64,000 nt of DNA, from contig CM057839.1 of the NCBI GenBank assembly GCA_030068075.1, forward strand, positions 52,480,960-52,544,959. The letters are read 5' to 3'. Within the stretch, counting starts at the first letter, position 1. Each line of letters opens with the position of its first letter. Positions 48,516 to 59,797 of this stretch are shown here, piece after piece. The position numbers were made by a program, and so were the translations under genes. This DNA is from Paguma larvata. Taxonomy: Eukaryota; Chordata; Mammalia; Carnivora; Viverridae. The notes under the pieces are model-generated. The model did not search any database, was not told the DNA's origin, and saw only the letters and a program-made list of their open reading frames with translations.

Positions 48516-49015
48516 AAGCACTGGAAGAAATCAGTCAATGAAAGTCAGGGGGACAGGCTGGGAGCTCATCGAAGTTAAAAGATCACGAGACCTTGAAATG
48601 GACAGTAGCAGCGGAGATAGTGGAGGTTATTGAGAGGATGGACTCTTAGCAGCTCTGTGGATCCCTGTCCCCAACCTCCCTGCTCCTATTTAAAGAGGAG
48701 CTGCTTAAACACCTGTCATCCCTGCCCCAGGAAAAAAAAAAAAAAAGGAAAAAGAGGTCAACGACTTGGAAATGGGCGTAGATCCTTTCAGTGGAATCCT
48801 GGACATGGCTCAGAAGACCCTCTCCATCGCCCCTCCCGGCTCCCGGAATGATCTGATTCTACAGGGGAGTGAATCTTTAATGGTCTTTGACGAGGCTATC
48901 TGACAACACTTTGGGGACAGAACATAGATTGTGGAGAGCTGAGGACGATCCAAATAATTCTCCATAACAACACAGATGAGTTTGTGCCCAGCAGAAAATA
49001 CTGGGCAATCATTAG

Positions 49016-49219
49016 GGGCGCCTGGGTGGCTCAGTCGGTTAAACGTCTGCCTTCAGCTCAGGTCATAATCTCACGTTTCGTGGGTTCGAGCCCCGCATCG
49101 GGCTCTGTGCTGACAGCTCAGAGCCTGGAACCTGCTTCAGATTCTGTGTCTCTGCCCCTCCCCCACTTGTACTCTTATCTCTCTCTCTCAAAAAATAATA
49201 AACATTAAAAAAAAAATAC
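49016..49219 (+). mobile_element. CAN-SINE, well preserved
   Basis: It has a near-consensus head (GGGCGCCTGGGTGGCTCAG), B box GGGTTCGAGCCCC, and tail AATAATAAACATTAAAAAAAAA. A perfect 10-bp target duplication CAATCATTAG is at 49006-49015 and 49220-49229. It is one of the least diverged copies. Confidence 0.94.
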
Positions 49220-50614
49220 CAATCATTAGAAAGCACATTTTCTTTTGAACCAATTGTAATGCCTTACCGATTCTCTCATTAATGAATGAGTTAAACAAAG
49301 TCATTGGCACATGTCCATTTTATATTTGTAAGTTATGGTTCCACTGCCAGAGCATGCTTTGGCTACCCGTGAACTGCAGCTCCTCAAAGGCCGGGTCCAT
49401 GCTACAGTCGTATGTGAAACTCCAGGGCCAGGACACAGAGCCCAGGACTCAGCAGGTGGGCCCACGGTGCTCTTCAATCAAACTGACGAGCAGACAATCA
49501 AGGGGAAAAAGGACTCAAATTGGCAAGCAGTTTTTTCTCCCCCTTTGTGTGCAGAGGGAGATCTGGCCTTGATTTTCAGAACAATAGGTAGGATGAGAGC
49601 CAGGCCATGAGCACTGAATATGAAAACTTCAGTGGGCTGTAGTACCCTTATTTACAGCTGGGTCTATGAAGGAATAACAGGAGAGGAGATCGATGTTTGA
49701 ATAAAATGTCCCAAGAACGAGAGAGAAAAGGAAGATGTTCTACAACACAATTTCTTCCTCCACAAACGGGGATGCACACACATGTACACACACGCGGTGA
49801 ACGCCGTCACTGATCTCTGGCTTCTCCGATAGCTGGATATTTCCAGCTTACAGTGTAGAGTCACATAGTGAGCCAAGCAGAATGGGGAGTCCAGATGGCC
49901 CAAGCATTACTACTTACAACATTCCTAAAATTTCACTCTATGTCCCTCAACACTAGACATCTGTAAGCAGGTATCCATTCTTCCGGCTGCTCAATTAACC
50001 GTTAAAAGGGGTGTTACCTTATCTATCCTCCAAATCCCAGCAGGAAAGGCGATACAAACGGTGAATGCACCCCTCCCCCTTCAACACACACACGCACACA
50101 CGCACGATCTCCCCCAACTATTCGATAGCTGTAAAAATGAAAAAACTAAGGGCGGTCGGCAATATGAAAATGCACTCATTATTCCCGCTTCGGGGTCATG
50201 CGCAATGTTTCTAGATGAAACGGCCTGTCTTGCCTCTGTGAAGGTCAATAACGCCTAAGGAAGTGATTCTCAAACAGGCTCCTGTGCTTACTTCCCTTGC
50301 CCTAAGAAGGAAGCCTGGCTTTTAGCTAATGGAACTTCCACTTGGCTTACAGCATTATTGATTTTTACTTTCTTGGAACCATAAATATTGACGAGCTTCG
50401 CAGCAAAATGCCGGCGGCAGCCCTTCCACCCCCTCTCCCTCTGGCAGGCTGACACGGGGCCATTCTGTATGCAAATCAGAGTCTAGCCCTCCGGAAATTA
50501 TGAATGCGGATCCCAGGAGAACTGAATTCATGATGACACATCAGGGGATCCCAAGGGCACTGCTTCAAAGCTTTGTCAAAACTTCACCTGATGGCACACA
50601 AACTCTTCATTTCA

Positions 50615-50637
50615 TCGCATAATGAAAGATTATGCGA
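50615..50637. other. Perfect 9-bp inverted repeat
   Basis: TCGCATAAT, a 5-nt spacer GAAAG, and ATTATGCGA form a perfect hairpin. It lies in a stretch without recognised repeats. Confidence 0.9.
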
Positions 50638-52593
50638 AGCTTCTCAAAGGGGGAAAAAGTACACAAAAACTTTTAAATGCTCTTGCCAGGAGAAATCCCC
50701 AGTGAATTAGGATATCATCTTTCTCACCGTCTAATCAATCTCTTCCTTCCACAGTCCAAACACGGGGTTCCCCCAGGGGTGGATGGTCTGTGTTAGACAC
50801 ACTGAAATTCATTATCTCATCTGCCTGGTGCTACTGTTTCCAATAAAGTGTAATTATGGTGTTATTGAGCTCCTGCTCACTTTCTCAAAGCCATGCTATA
50901 AACTTTGGGTCTGTGAGCAGTTACTTCCCAGTCAGTCTTCATTAAGTTGAATTGTCTCAGAACAATGTCTATTTAATCAGCAGGGTGCCCGCTAATTTTC
51001 TGTTTTAGAATTTATATTAACGCAACAGACGCTGCCTTAGACGCTACACAATTACAACTGGATGTTTCCTCCGCCTTCTAGAAGGCCCAGTGGCCACTGG
51101 ATCTGGGGTTAGCTAGTCTCAGAAGATCTGCCCCCTTCACCCTGTCACTGTGCAGCTGAGTCCCGTGTCACTCCCGGGCTGCACTTCTAGCACACGATAG
51201 TGGGAAGTACACGGTGCGTTGTAATTGCCTCTATCGCTCCAGAAGCCTAAGCTCTGTGAAGTGGAGGCTTACATGCTGCTGTCTTCCCTGCGGTGCTTAG
51301 CATGGTCCCACATACATGGCAAGGAGCTCCATAAGTGGGATGATGGCTGTGCGCACATTTCCGATAGCGCCCAGTGGCACTACGGGCCAGAAATGCAACA
51401 CGCTCAGAGATCCAGCTAGCTGAGGAAGAGAGACAGGAAATAAGCATTTACTATGTGCATTGTTTTAACACTGGGCAGGATGTGGTGGACACGTATAGTC
51501 TCGGCTTGTACAGATCTTGTTAGGTGAAGCTGATTTTTGGAAAGAAAACTGCACCAATAAACAAGCACAATGTAAAATGGGGGGGAAATGTTTGTAATAA
51601 ACCAAAGACAGCACGATTTCTCAGTGCAGAGAAAAAAAAAAATCAAATCCAATTAGGTATTTTTCAGATTGCATTTCCATTTTCTTCTTTACCCAGGGTT
51701 CTTTACCTTGGGTTTTGATTTTTTTTTTTTTAATCCCTACATCAATGAAATCTTCAGGGCAACAGTTTCCTTGGCTCCTCCTGTCTGGCTTTGCAGCGTT
51801 ATAAGGAGCATGGAGCAGGCTTCCTCTCTGAGGCAGCCAATTTCCTAAGCAATTAAATGCTGTTTATATTCCAAACTCTGTGCTTGGGTTGAAATTGTCA
51901 AGCTTGATATTACCTGACTGTTGCCTGAGATGTATCCCCAGCTAGTTCATTCTACTGTAACTGCCATCTATTAAATTTTTCAATCTGTTCTCTCAAGGGA
52001 TCACACAGTCCTTGGCAAAGGTGCAGCTTCGAAATTCTGCAAATTATACTCATCTATATAAATATATATTTTTGAAATGGCAGAGCTTGCAAATTACTTC
52101 ACCAAATTGACATCCCAATCTGTGTTCCTCTTACATGCACAGACATTGCTTCTGTGCTGGCTTCTTAAGAAGAATATGAGGACGCCGAACTTCTGTAAAA
52201 TTCCTCCAAGAGGTCACAGAACCAAGGTGCTAGTTTTTGTCATGTCTAGGTGTAGCACATAAGCCGATAATACACATCATACAGGATATTCAAGAAAAAA
52301 ACCCATTTGTTCCCAAATCCATATTCCTGGTTGAGGCTGTTGCTCTTTCTCCTGGGTTTGTAGCCTGAATGGAAAAGGGAGATGGTGCCTGTATTTGCAT
52401 TGTGCATGCTTTTTGTTAAAGGGACAATGACCCGTGTATTTACGTCTGTAAGACAGGCTCTTTCGGCGCGGCAGAACACGCACCTGGTAGTTACAGTGGG
52501 GGCATTTCAGTCATAACTGCAGCTGGTTAGGGGTTCCCAAGGCCGGACCCGGGGATAAGGGCTAGAAGCAGAAGTCCTTTTTAAAAGAATTCT

Positions 52594-52795
52594 GGGGGCA
52601 CCTGGGTGGCTTAGTCGGTTAAGCGTCTGACTCTTGACTTGGGCTCATGTCATGATCTCACAGTTCATGAGTTCAAGCCCCACATCGAGCTCTGGGCTGA
52701 CAGTGCGGAGCCTGCTTGGGATTCTCACTCTCTCTCTCTCTGCTCCTCTCTCGCTCAGTGTCTTTCTCTCAAAATAAATAAGCAAACTTTAGAAG
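52594..52795 (+). mobile_element. CAN-SINE
   Basis: The head GGGGGCACCTGGGTGGCTTAG, the GAGTTCAAGCCCC B-box variant, a CT-rich region and an AAATAAATAAGCAAAC tail identify it. I could not place a clear target duplication. Confidence 0.9.
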
Positions 52796-53295
52796 AAAGA
52801 AAATTCCCTTTTAAAGATATAAAATGTCAACCTCCTATCCTCCTAAAATAGGTTTCGGGCAGCTTTCATACATTTCATTCCGTGAAAACATCCAGTCCAC
52901 TTCACACATTCCCAGCAATGCACTAGCTACGCTCTAAAACACTGCGAGGATGAGTCACAGCTCTCTTCTCGTAAGAAATCTTTAATGGTTTCCCCGCGGC
53001 TTAAGGAATAAAACCCAAATCCAGCAGCCGCCTTCCGGGCTCTGCCCGCTGGTCCCAGACTGCTCTTGCAGCTTCACCTCACTCTACAAACTTCCACGCG
53101 GCTCTCGCGAAGACGGGAGCAGGCAACCTGCCTTTCTCCTGCTGAGTCAAATTCCTCTCTGCTTCCTTGTGTCTTTTTCCTGGGGCTCCAGCTTCTGACC
53201 AGAATGTATTTAGGCCCTTCTTCTCCTGGGGGAGGGGTGGGGGAGGGAAGCAGAAACCTTGTTTCTCCTGCACAGTTCTCCTCTATGAAGATTTT

Positions 53296-53510
53296 TAAAA
53301 AAATTTTTAAACATTTATTTATTATTGAGAGACAGAGACAGAGCATTAGCATGGGAGGGGCAGAGAGAGGGAGAGACATAGACTCTGAAGCAGGCTTCAG
53401 GCTTTAAGTTGTCAGCACAGAGCCTGACGGGGACTCAAACTCACAGACTGTGAGATCATGACCTGAGCTGAGGTCAGATGCTCAACCGACTGAGCTGCCC
53501 AGGCTGCCCC
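53296..53510 (-). mobile_element. CAN-SINE, minus orientation
   Basis: In + sense an A/T-rich tail (TTTTTAAACATTTATTTATTATTGAGAG) leads to a head ending GAGCTGCCCAGGCTGCCCC. A short duplication AAGATTTT at 53288-53295 and 53511-53518 is probably the target site. Confidence 0.9.
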
Positions 53511-54189
53511 AAGATTTTCTTGATATACCTTTATCAACACTGGCCTCTGTGTTCCCAAAGCGCGTTGCTCATATGTTGGTTGACAATCAGGCCATTGAAT
53601 TTGTACTTTAGTTAATTGTTTGAGACACCTACACATGGCCGGCGACTGAAACCTATGTTCTCACGATAAAACCTGCAGCGCCCAGTGGCCTGAGGAAGAT
53701 CTGACCATCACTTGCCTATAAAATGCACATGATGCTCACATCACACACCTCTGATGGATGATGGAAGGGAATTCACACAAACGCGTGGTCCTGACTTCAA
53801 ATTCCAGGCCCCTCTCCGTAGTTCCCTGCGGCGGGTACTAAAGCCTGCATATGTCTCTATTCCCCCCACGGCATCAAACACATGACGGGAGCACAGCACA
53901 CGGGGAAGAAATGACACACTCGTTTCCATTCCATAGGTGTTAGCAGCGGCCCTTCGACTCCAGCTCTGAAAGCAGGGATCCTTTCCTGCATCCCACTTCT
54001 ACCCTCCACAGACCCCGGCGAAGGTTCCCATGTGTGTGAAGGGGGGCTTTGTTAAGTGTCCAGGTAGGTGTCAACTCTAGGAGCCCGAGGCACACCAGAA
54101 ACTGCCCGCCCGCCGGAGGGGACACCAGCCTAGCTCAGTCGTCGCAGGTGGGAAGGCAGGAGCCAGCTCTGAGGCTGCTGCATGTCACT

Positions 54190-54690
54190 CTGCCCCCCCT
54201 CTCCGAGAGTCGTGCGGAGTGACAGTACGCACACCCGCACGGAGGACACGGGCCAGGCGGTCGGAGGCAGGGCTCTGTCCCAGGCGGCAGCAGGAAGCTT
54301 CCGGGTGACCCGCCTGCAGGAAATCGGCAGGTGAAGGGGCAGAGACGTCCAGGGTGCTCGGGGAGGGGACGGCAGGGCGGGACGGCAGGGCGGGTCTGTC
54401 AGCGGGCGGGGCTGCTGCCGGGGCAGGCGCGCGACCGCGGCCTCCTACCTTTCAGCTTGTCGGCCAGCAGGGCGGCCTCGTGCTCCGAGTAGTGCATGAT
54501 GGCGGGCGGCGAGGGCGGCCGCAGCCGGTCCTCCTCCAGCTTGCGCCGGTGCCGCTCCTCGCGCGCGCGCATCCTCTGCTTGCATTCCCACTCGTAGAAG
54601 TCGTCCCGGGCCTGGGCGAAGTCCACGTGGAGGCGGCCCGAGTCCTTCTTGTCCGTGCTCGACCCTAACCGCATCCGGTAACCTGAAAGC
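54190..54690. other. ENOX1: CpG-rich block over an ENOX1 exon
   Basis: The block is far richer in G, C and CpG than the surrounding intron and contains several GGGCGG motifs. A perfect two-copy tandem of the 13-mer GACGGCAGGGCGG lies at 54368-54393. It covers the coding exon 54449-54682 and its downstream flank. No promoter elements beyond GC boxes were recognised. Confidence 0.7.
54449..54682 (-). CDS. ENOX1: ENOX1 internal coding exon: end of RRM and basic helical segment
   Basis: This 234-bp exon (78 codons, phase 1 to 1) begins after TTGCTTTCAG with (G)YRMRLGSSTDKKDSG. It continues with GRLHVDFAQARDDFYEWE, the last RRM strand and its C-terminal extension. A strongly charged run follows (CKQRMRAREERHRR, then KLEEDRLRPPSPP), and the exon ends IMHYSEHEAALLADKLK. 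The donor is G|GTAGGA. The charged run is likely alpha-helical. The exon is much richer in G+C and CpG than its neighbours, with codon third positions mostly G or C, and it lies inside a CpG-rich block. A long open frame on the opposite strand is a by-product of this composition. Confidence 0.95.
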
Positions 54691-56733
54691 AACGGAAAGG
54701 GCCGGTCCTGTCACAATGTCACCAGCACGAAGACCGCCAAGTTTCATCCAGGCCCTCGGCGAGGGTGCAGTGCGGGGCTTTCGCGTGTTTCTCCACCCAG
54801 AGCAAGGGCCCTCTTCCCACAGCAGGTGGGAAGCAGTCACCCTTCTCCCCAGTGATCGGGAAGCAAGGCCAAGTTCAGCTGCTTAGGGAATTGGGGATAA
54901 ACCCCCTTCTGGGAGGTGTCTCGGAGAGTCACCCTAGCCATCTTTCAAGCCAATGTTACCAAGAGGGTGACCTCAAGAACAAGGGCACTTATAGTAACTC
55001 CTTCTTCCCTCTGGCTCCCAGGAAGCTCGGAAACAAATTTGGCACGGAGCATTTCCCTCTCCGCTCTAGTTACGGCTTTGGTTTCACATTTTCGATTGAT
55101 GGTAACTCCATTGCATAAGTGCTCTTAAATTCTTTTTGGAAAAGGGTGGAGCAGGAGTAAATAAAGAATATCGATGATATTTAAAAAGATCTACAAAGTA
55201 AATTCCGCAGCACCTCACTCACGTTATTGCTTCATTCCCCTAGAAAACGCTGCTCAATGCTCTCCCAGCAGCTGCAAGAGCCACAATTACCAAGGCAATT
55301 TTGCAATGCTGTTTTATTTCCACTTATCCTCTGGGGCACGCGGGAGCATATTTTACCTTCAATCAAGAGGCCTCGCCGCTGCCTTCCTTACAGCCCTGCA
55401 GGACGTCATTTGGCATGCAGCGCCGCACAAATCGTCCACGCAATCTTTGAAGGCCACGGGAGCCCGTGCGAGAACGCAGAGCTAGACCAAGAACGTGGGG
55501 CCTGGAAATCTTTGGGGGATTTACGGTGAGCTACCCAACTGACAAAGCTGATGTGCAGAAACTCGATCTGAGAAATCAACACAAACAGCACTGAAACCAG
55601 ACAGGGAGCCTAACTTCAAACGAAGGGAGACTTGGCTTTGAGGCTGCTCTTCGGTGTGGGGTACTCAGATTTTTAAAAACATAAATTCAGGTCCCAGCAG
55701 GATCACAGCTGTCGGGGCTGCCAGAGGAGACAGCAAAATGAGCACTGGTGCTGTGTCGGGGCTTTGCAAATGAGATACCCCTGTGAAATGCCAGGCTGCC
55801 CTACGCTGATGTTCAAGATCTCCGTGGTAGATTTCAATGGATTATCTTGGCATTCGGGCTGGAGCTCAGCCGAAAATCCCTGTAGAGGCTGACTTCTCCC
55901 CTGTAGGGCACTTCACACCTCTGAGAAGTTACAAATACAAACCAGATCTCACATCTGATTCCTGTTATGTCCTTCTCACGCCTAGGCTTAAATGGTGTTC
56001 TCGAAAAATGGGAAGATGTAAAAACGCCTATCAAAAACGCAAACATCACGTCACAGATGAGCAGAATTCATGCTAAAGCAGAGTGTATCTTGGTTCTGGG
56101 CCACAGGAACTTAACAAGTCAGCAGGCCACGGTGATATGTACATAACAGCTGAGCGGGCGCCACCACCTGAGACTGGCTAGCAGTCCCCACTGGCCAAGT
56201 GACTTTCTCCTGCTCATGTCCAGAGCATTGCTTTTCAGATATTTCTGTTCCATAAAGTACCCTCCCTTTCACCGAAACATCATCATTAAGGCCTTAGAAG
56301 AGATCCTGATGAGGCTGAGCCTAAAATTAGCTTGGCCTTCAAATGTGGACACGGTCCTAAAATTAGGCCTTCCAGCTGGGCACGGGCTTGCAGGAGCTGG
56401 CACACGGGAGGGGCAGCCTTCCTTCCCCCCACTCCAGCCCCTCCAAATAATCGGCTTTTCAGATCCTCCCTGGACTGATGTGCAACCTTCCCAGGGCGGT
56501 GGAGGTAGAGCTGGGAGACCCCTGTGCCCCAAGCAGGGAAGCTGGAGGTGAGACCTTAGTGGCGGGCTCCTCCTGCCTCAAAGGGGCAGACCAAGGAGCA
56601 GTCGGGCACCCGGCTAAGCAGCAGGGACCAGGGTCCAAGTTGGGCAAAGCCTAGCATCAAGGAATAAATAGAAAAATGCCATTCACGTGCCTAAATTTGG
56701 GCCTCTTCACCTTTGACTGTGTTTCAAGGTGTT

Positions 56734-56824
56734 TCTCCCATCCAAGTACTAACCAGGCCCGACCCTGCTTAGCTTCCGACATCAGACGAGATCGGGCGCG
56801 TTCAGGGTGGTATGGCCCGTAGAC
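56734..56824 (-). pseudogene. 5S rRNA pseudogene, 3'-truncated retrocopy
   Basis: Read on the minus strand this is about 91 nt of mammalian 5S rRNA. It starts at the mature 5' end (GTCTACGGGCCATACC) and runs through GATCTCGTCTGAT, GGAAGCTAAGCAGGGT and TACTTGGATGGGAGA. The match stops there, so roughly the last 30 nt of the 121-nt RNA are missing. There is one extra G near the 5' end and a substitution after CTGAT. A 13-bp direct repeat, TCAAGGTGTTTCT, flanks it at 56724-56736 and 56825-56837. This marks it as a retrotransposed copy rather than a functional 5S gene. No A tail is present. Confidence 0.93.
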
Positions 56825-57069
56825 TCAAGGTGTTTCTGACTGGATCTAGACACTGTGTTATGCTGGCATTGAAAAGCACTTTTGATCTGCTCTCTAACCC
56901 TCTCATTTAATCAGGTGGGGTAAAGTAATCCTTTTATTGGTAGAGCTGTAATTAGAACCCAACTTCCCCAGGCAGGGGCCGTGGGAAATAAGAATCGGTG
57001 CTTTTTTATCATCTTTAGGATATTCGTGTTAAAAACAACCATCTCCTGACTGGTTCCTATTGTTGTAGG

Positions 57070-57215
57070 GGCCCTGCTAAGCACTTCCTGGCCATTATTT
57101 TCATTCATTCCTCATAATAATCCTGTGAGTTAGTACTGTTGCTGCCTCAAGTGTGCAGATGAGAAAATGGAGGCTGGGGAGAGGTCACCTAGCCCGAGGC
57201 ACGCGAGACCCATGG
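57070..57215 (+). repeat. MIR element
   Basis: CCCTGCTAAGCACTTCCTGGCCATTATTTTCATTCATTCCTCATAATAATCCTGTGAGTTAGTACTG and GATGAGAAAATGGAGGCTGGGGAGAGG give a clear MIR in order. Confidence 0.82.
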
Positions 57216-58366
57216 CCAGTCACGCACCAACACAGTCCCCACCTGTGTGACAGATTAGTCGGATGCTATGGCCCAAGAAGATACGGGAAGCAAAACATGT
57301 AGCTGTTTGTGTGCTGTGAAATATTTTTTCTATGTTTCCTCTTCCATCTCTATTTTAGAATGCTTTCAGATTTCCCCCCCCCATTTTGTTAGGTTTCGTT
57401 GGAATAAGGGTGTTAAAGTTCTCCATGTCTCTACCTCGGCTCTACTCAGGAAGGTCACAGCAGCGGTGGAGTAACCCCGAGGTGGCTGCGGTTTGCAAGA
57501 GTATTTCATAGCGAGGGGAGCTGCCTGCAGAAATTAAGTAAGCCTGGCAGGAGCATTCAGATTCCCCCCCCCATTCTTTTCTCACCTTCCCTCATTAGCT
57601 TTGCCTCAGGAACAGGGAGGTGGTGTGCAGAGTGACAGATGGGAACAAGCAGAGGGAGACTGTGAGGGAATGGCAAGGAGCTGAATCCAGGCACACACCT
57701 TTCTAAAGTCACGTGCCAATACCAGGTCCATAGCTCTTAGATCCGGTAAAGGCCTATTCATACACCGGCTCCAACAGCCACAGAGCGGTAGGCGGCGCTG
57801 GGTCTAACGTCCACATCTGTAAAAATCTCCCCTATGAATTGGCACCAAAGAAGCAGGTATCACGGGGCAGGCTTTACCAATCTAAATGCACTGGCAAGGC
57901 AATTAGGCAATGACACCGGGCCTTTCCCGAAAATAGCAATGACTTCAGGCTACTTCTGCGAGGAGCTGATCTTGACTTGGTACCCTGGGGTCTAGAAAGT
58001 GAACCACTTCTGGAAAACTGAAATTATGCTGAGAGCATACTTTATTCCTCTGGGAATTACATCCAATAATAATAATGGTCCTCGGTATTCATAATATTGC
58101 TTTTCATCTAATAAGCACTTGAGGACATTAATTAGAACCTTGATGGAATTCCTAAAGACTGGTGTTGGGCAACCCTTCGCGCAGCGAAGAACGCTCACAG
58201 ACTTAGCGTCCAGCCGTCGGCAGCCGAGGGCAAAGGCAGATCCCCCCTGTTCCAGCCCCTAACTGTGAGGACTTTATTGTACATTAAGGCAAAAGGGAAT
58301 AAGCTCATATTAACATCACAAAACATAACAAAATGCCGAGAAAAACCCTGATGGAATGCAAAGTAC

Positions 58367-58573
58367 CGGAAAGGTAAATGGCTTTATCAACCATGAATTC
58401 CTCTGCAAAGCGGATGTGACAAAAATTCTTCTTGCTCTTCCGAATCGCTGTAATATCACCGCACTGCTCAAAGACTTCTTGAATAATTTCCTCAGTAGCA
58501 TTTTCTGGTAATCCTCCGACAAACACGGTCTTACACCCAGGAGGTCGTTCTCTTGTGGAAGGAGGTGGAAGAT
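58367..58573 (-). CDS. ENOX1: ENOX1 internal coding exon: most of the RRM domain
   Basis: This 207-bp exon (69 codons, phase 1 to 1) encodes LPPPSTRERPPGCKT followed by most of an RNA-recognition motif. The RNP2-like strand is VFVGGLP. The first helix is around TEEIIQEVFEQCG, and the RNP1-like strand is KNFCHIRF with two aromatic residues. It ends at AIYLSG. The acceptor ATTAATAG has a T-rich tract upstream. The donor is G|GTACTTT, which departs from the GTRAGT consensus at +4 and +5 and should be weak. The split Gly codon (G|GT) is completed exactly by the next exon, which supports this boundary. In the ENOX family the RRM-like fold is retained although the proteins are best known as surface redox enzymes. 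ENOX2 has a very similar RRM; flanking exons decide for ENOX1. Confidence 0.95.
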
Positions 58574-59797
58574 CTATTAATCACAACAAAACAGAGGGGT
58601 TTGCCTTTTATTTCTTTGCTCTCTTCCCGGTTCACCTGGCGAAAGTGAAACTTGAAGAGTAACTTTGTCCATTCTGAGTGACGATGGATTTCTACACCGA
58701 CCTACACGGATGGCAGGCTGCCTTGTTTTCACCTCCTCCCCCCACCCCAATCTTTACTTTCTCTGTTCCTTTCTACACAGAGTGGCTATGCCTGTCCGTG
58801 CACGAAGATAACGCAAGTGTTAGCATAATTTCATTTCTCCTTCATAATACAGAAGCCCAGAAAACGGGGCGGGGGGGAACCTCACAAAGGACAAAGCATG
58901 ATGAAATGACAACATGATGGAAAACTTGGGCTTGTTATCGGCTTTGTCTCCTTGCGGGATAATGGATCAGCGAGACACAACGCTGGGAACACAACCCGAA
59001 AGCAGTACTTGCTGGGCTGGGAAACACCAAACACAGGGCCTGAAGACAACACTTTTTATTTTATTATTCACATTTAAATGAGCAAATGATTATATTGGGG
59101 GGAGGCTGTAGGAAAAGATAAAACGTATACTGTCCCAACATCTTACCTAGTTTATATGTAGATTACTAAAGCAATCTCCTGAAAAGTCCACTTCCAAAGG
59201 CAACACTGATTAATATGAATAAAAAAAAATTCTAGCTATTTAAGCCCATAAACTTAGTATCTGAGCCTAAATTAAAAAAAAAAATTCTGGCTCATTTATT
59301 TCATCAAATGTATGTTTCCTTCAAGCAAATGCAATTTGGCCCAGAAACCTGCAGATACGAGGCTCCCCCCAAAATCGCTAACTGCCAAATTAATTCAATT
59401 TTCCATCGAGCAAAGCACATTTTGGAGTTTTTCTCCTCCATTTGTGAAGATGGATGGAAACGCTCACATATTTCACTCTGAGTTTTGCAGCAAATGCTAG
59501 AAGGATTTCTGCATGCAGAAGGATTCTTAATGCTGGATATATATCCCCGAAACCCCACGCGCTGCCTGCGGGTGTCAGTTCAGCTCCCGGATACAGCACA
59601 TGCACACATCCCCATACACCTGTGCTAATCTAGAGACACGGGCCTCATGGAGAACGGGCCTCCGCTTTGTGCATCCATGGGAAAGAATTCTAAGTCACAT
59701 CTGAGAGTGACTACAATGCTACCTTAAAAAAAAAAAAAAGAAAGAAACAAAAGAAGTTTAAACTGATGAGCGGATATCTTTCACAGGTAACACTTAC
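58574..59797 (-). other. ENOX1: ENOX1 intron (1224 bp)
   Basis: This is the shortest intron in the window, between the proline-rich exon and the RRM exon. It contains A-rich runs near 59221, 59275 and 59728, but I see no transposon or RNA gene in it. Confidence 0.9.

Larger units (their letters stand above)
44037..54448 (-). other. ENOX1: ENOX1 intron (10412 bp)
   Basis: It carries a CpG-rich block at about 45.4-45.8 kb, an inverted-repeat microsatellite at 45.2 kb, and four CAN-SINEs between 47.8 and 53.5 kb. The stretches 45840-47770, 49230-52590 and 53520-54180 show no recognised gene. The part around 50.3-51.0 kb resembles conserved non-coding sequence, with an ATGCAAAT octamer at 50469-50476. 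Confidence 0.9.
54683..58366 (-). other. ENOX1: ENOX1 intron (3684 bp)
   Basis: This intron lies upstream of the GC-rich exon in the transcript. It contains a 5S rRNA pseudogene at 56.7-56.8 kb and a MIR at 57.1 kb. The remainder (54700-56700 and 57220-58360) is apparently unique sequence without a gene. Confidence 0.9.

Noticed and set aside
51425..51480. L2/MIR-like phrase ATTTACTATGTGCATTG
   Set aside because: The match is shorter than 50 bases and too diverged for a confident call.
54354..54668. 104-codon open frame on the + strand opposite the ENOX1 exon
   Set aside because: It is the antisense shadow of a GC-rich exon with Pro/Gly/Ala/Arg-rich translation and no splice or domain support.
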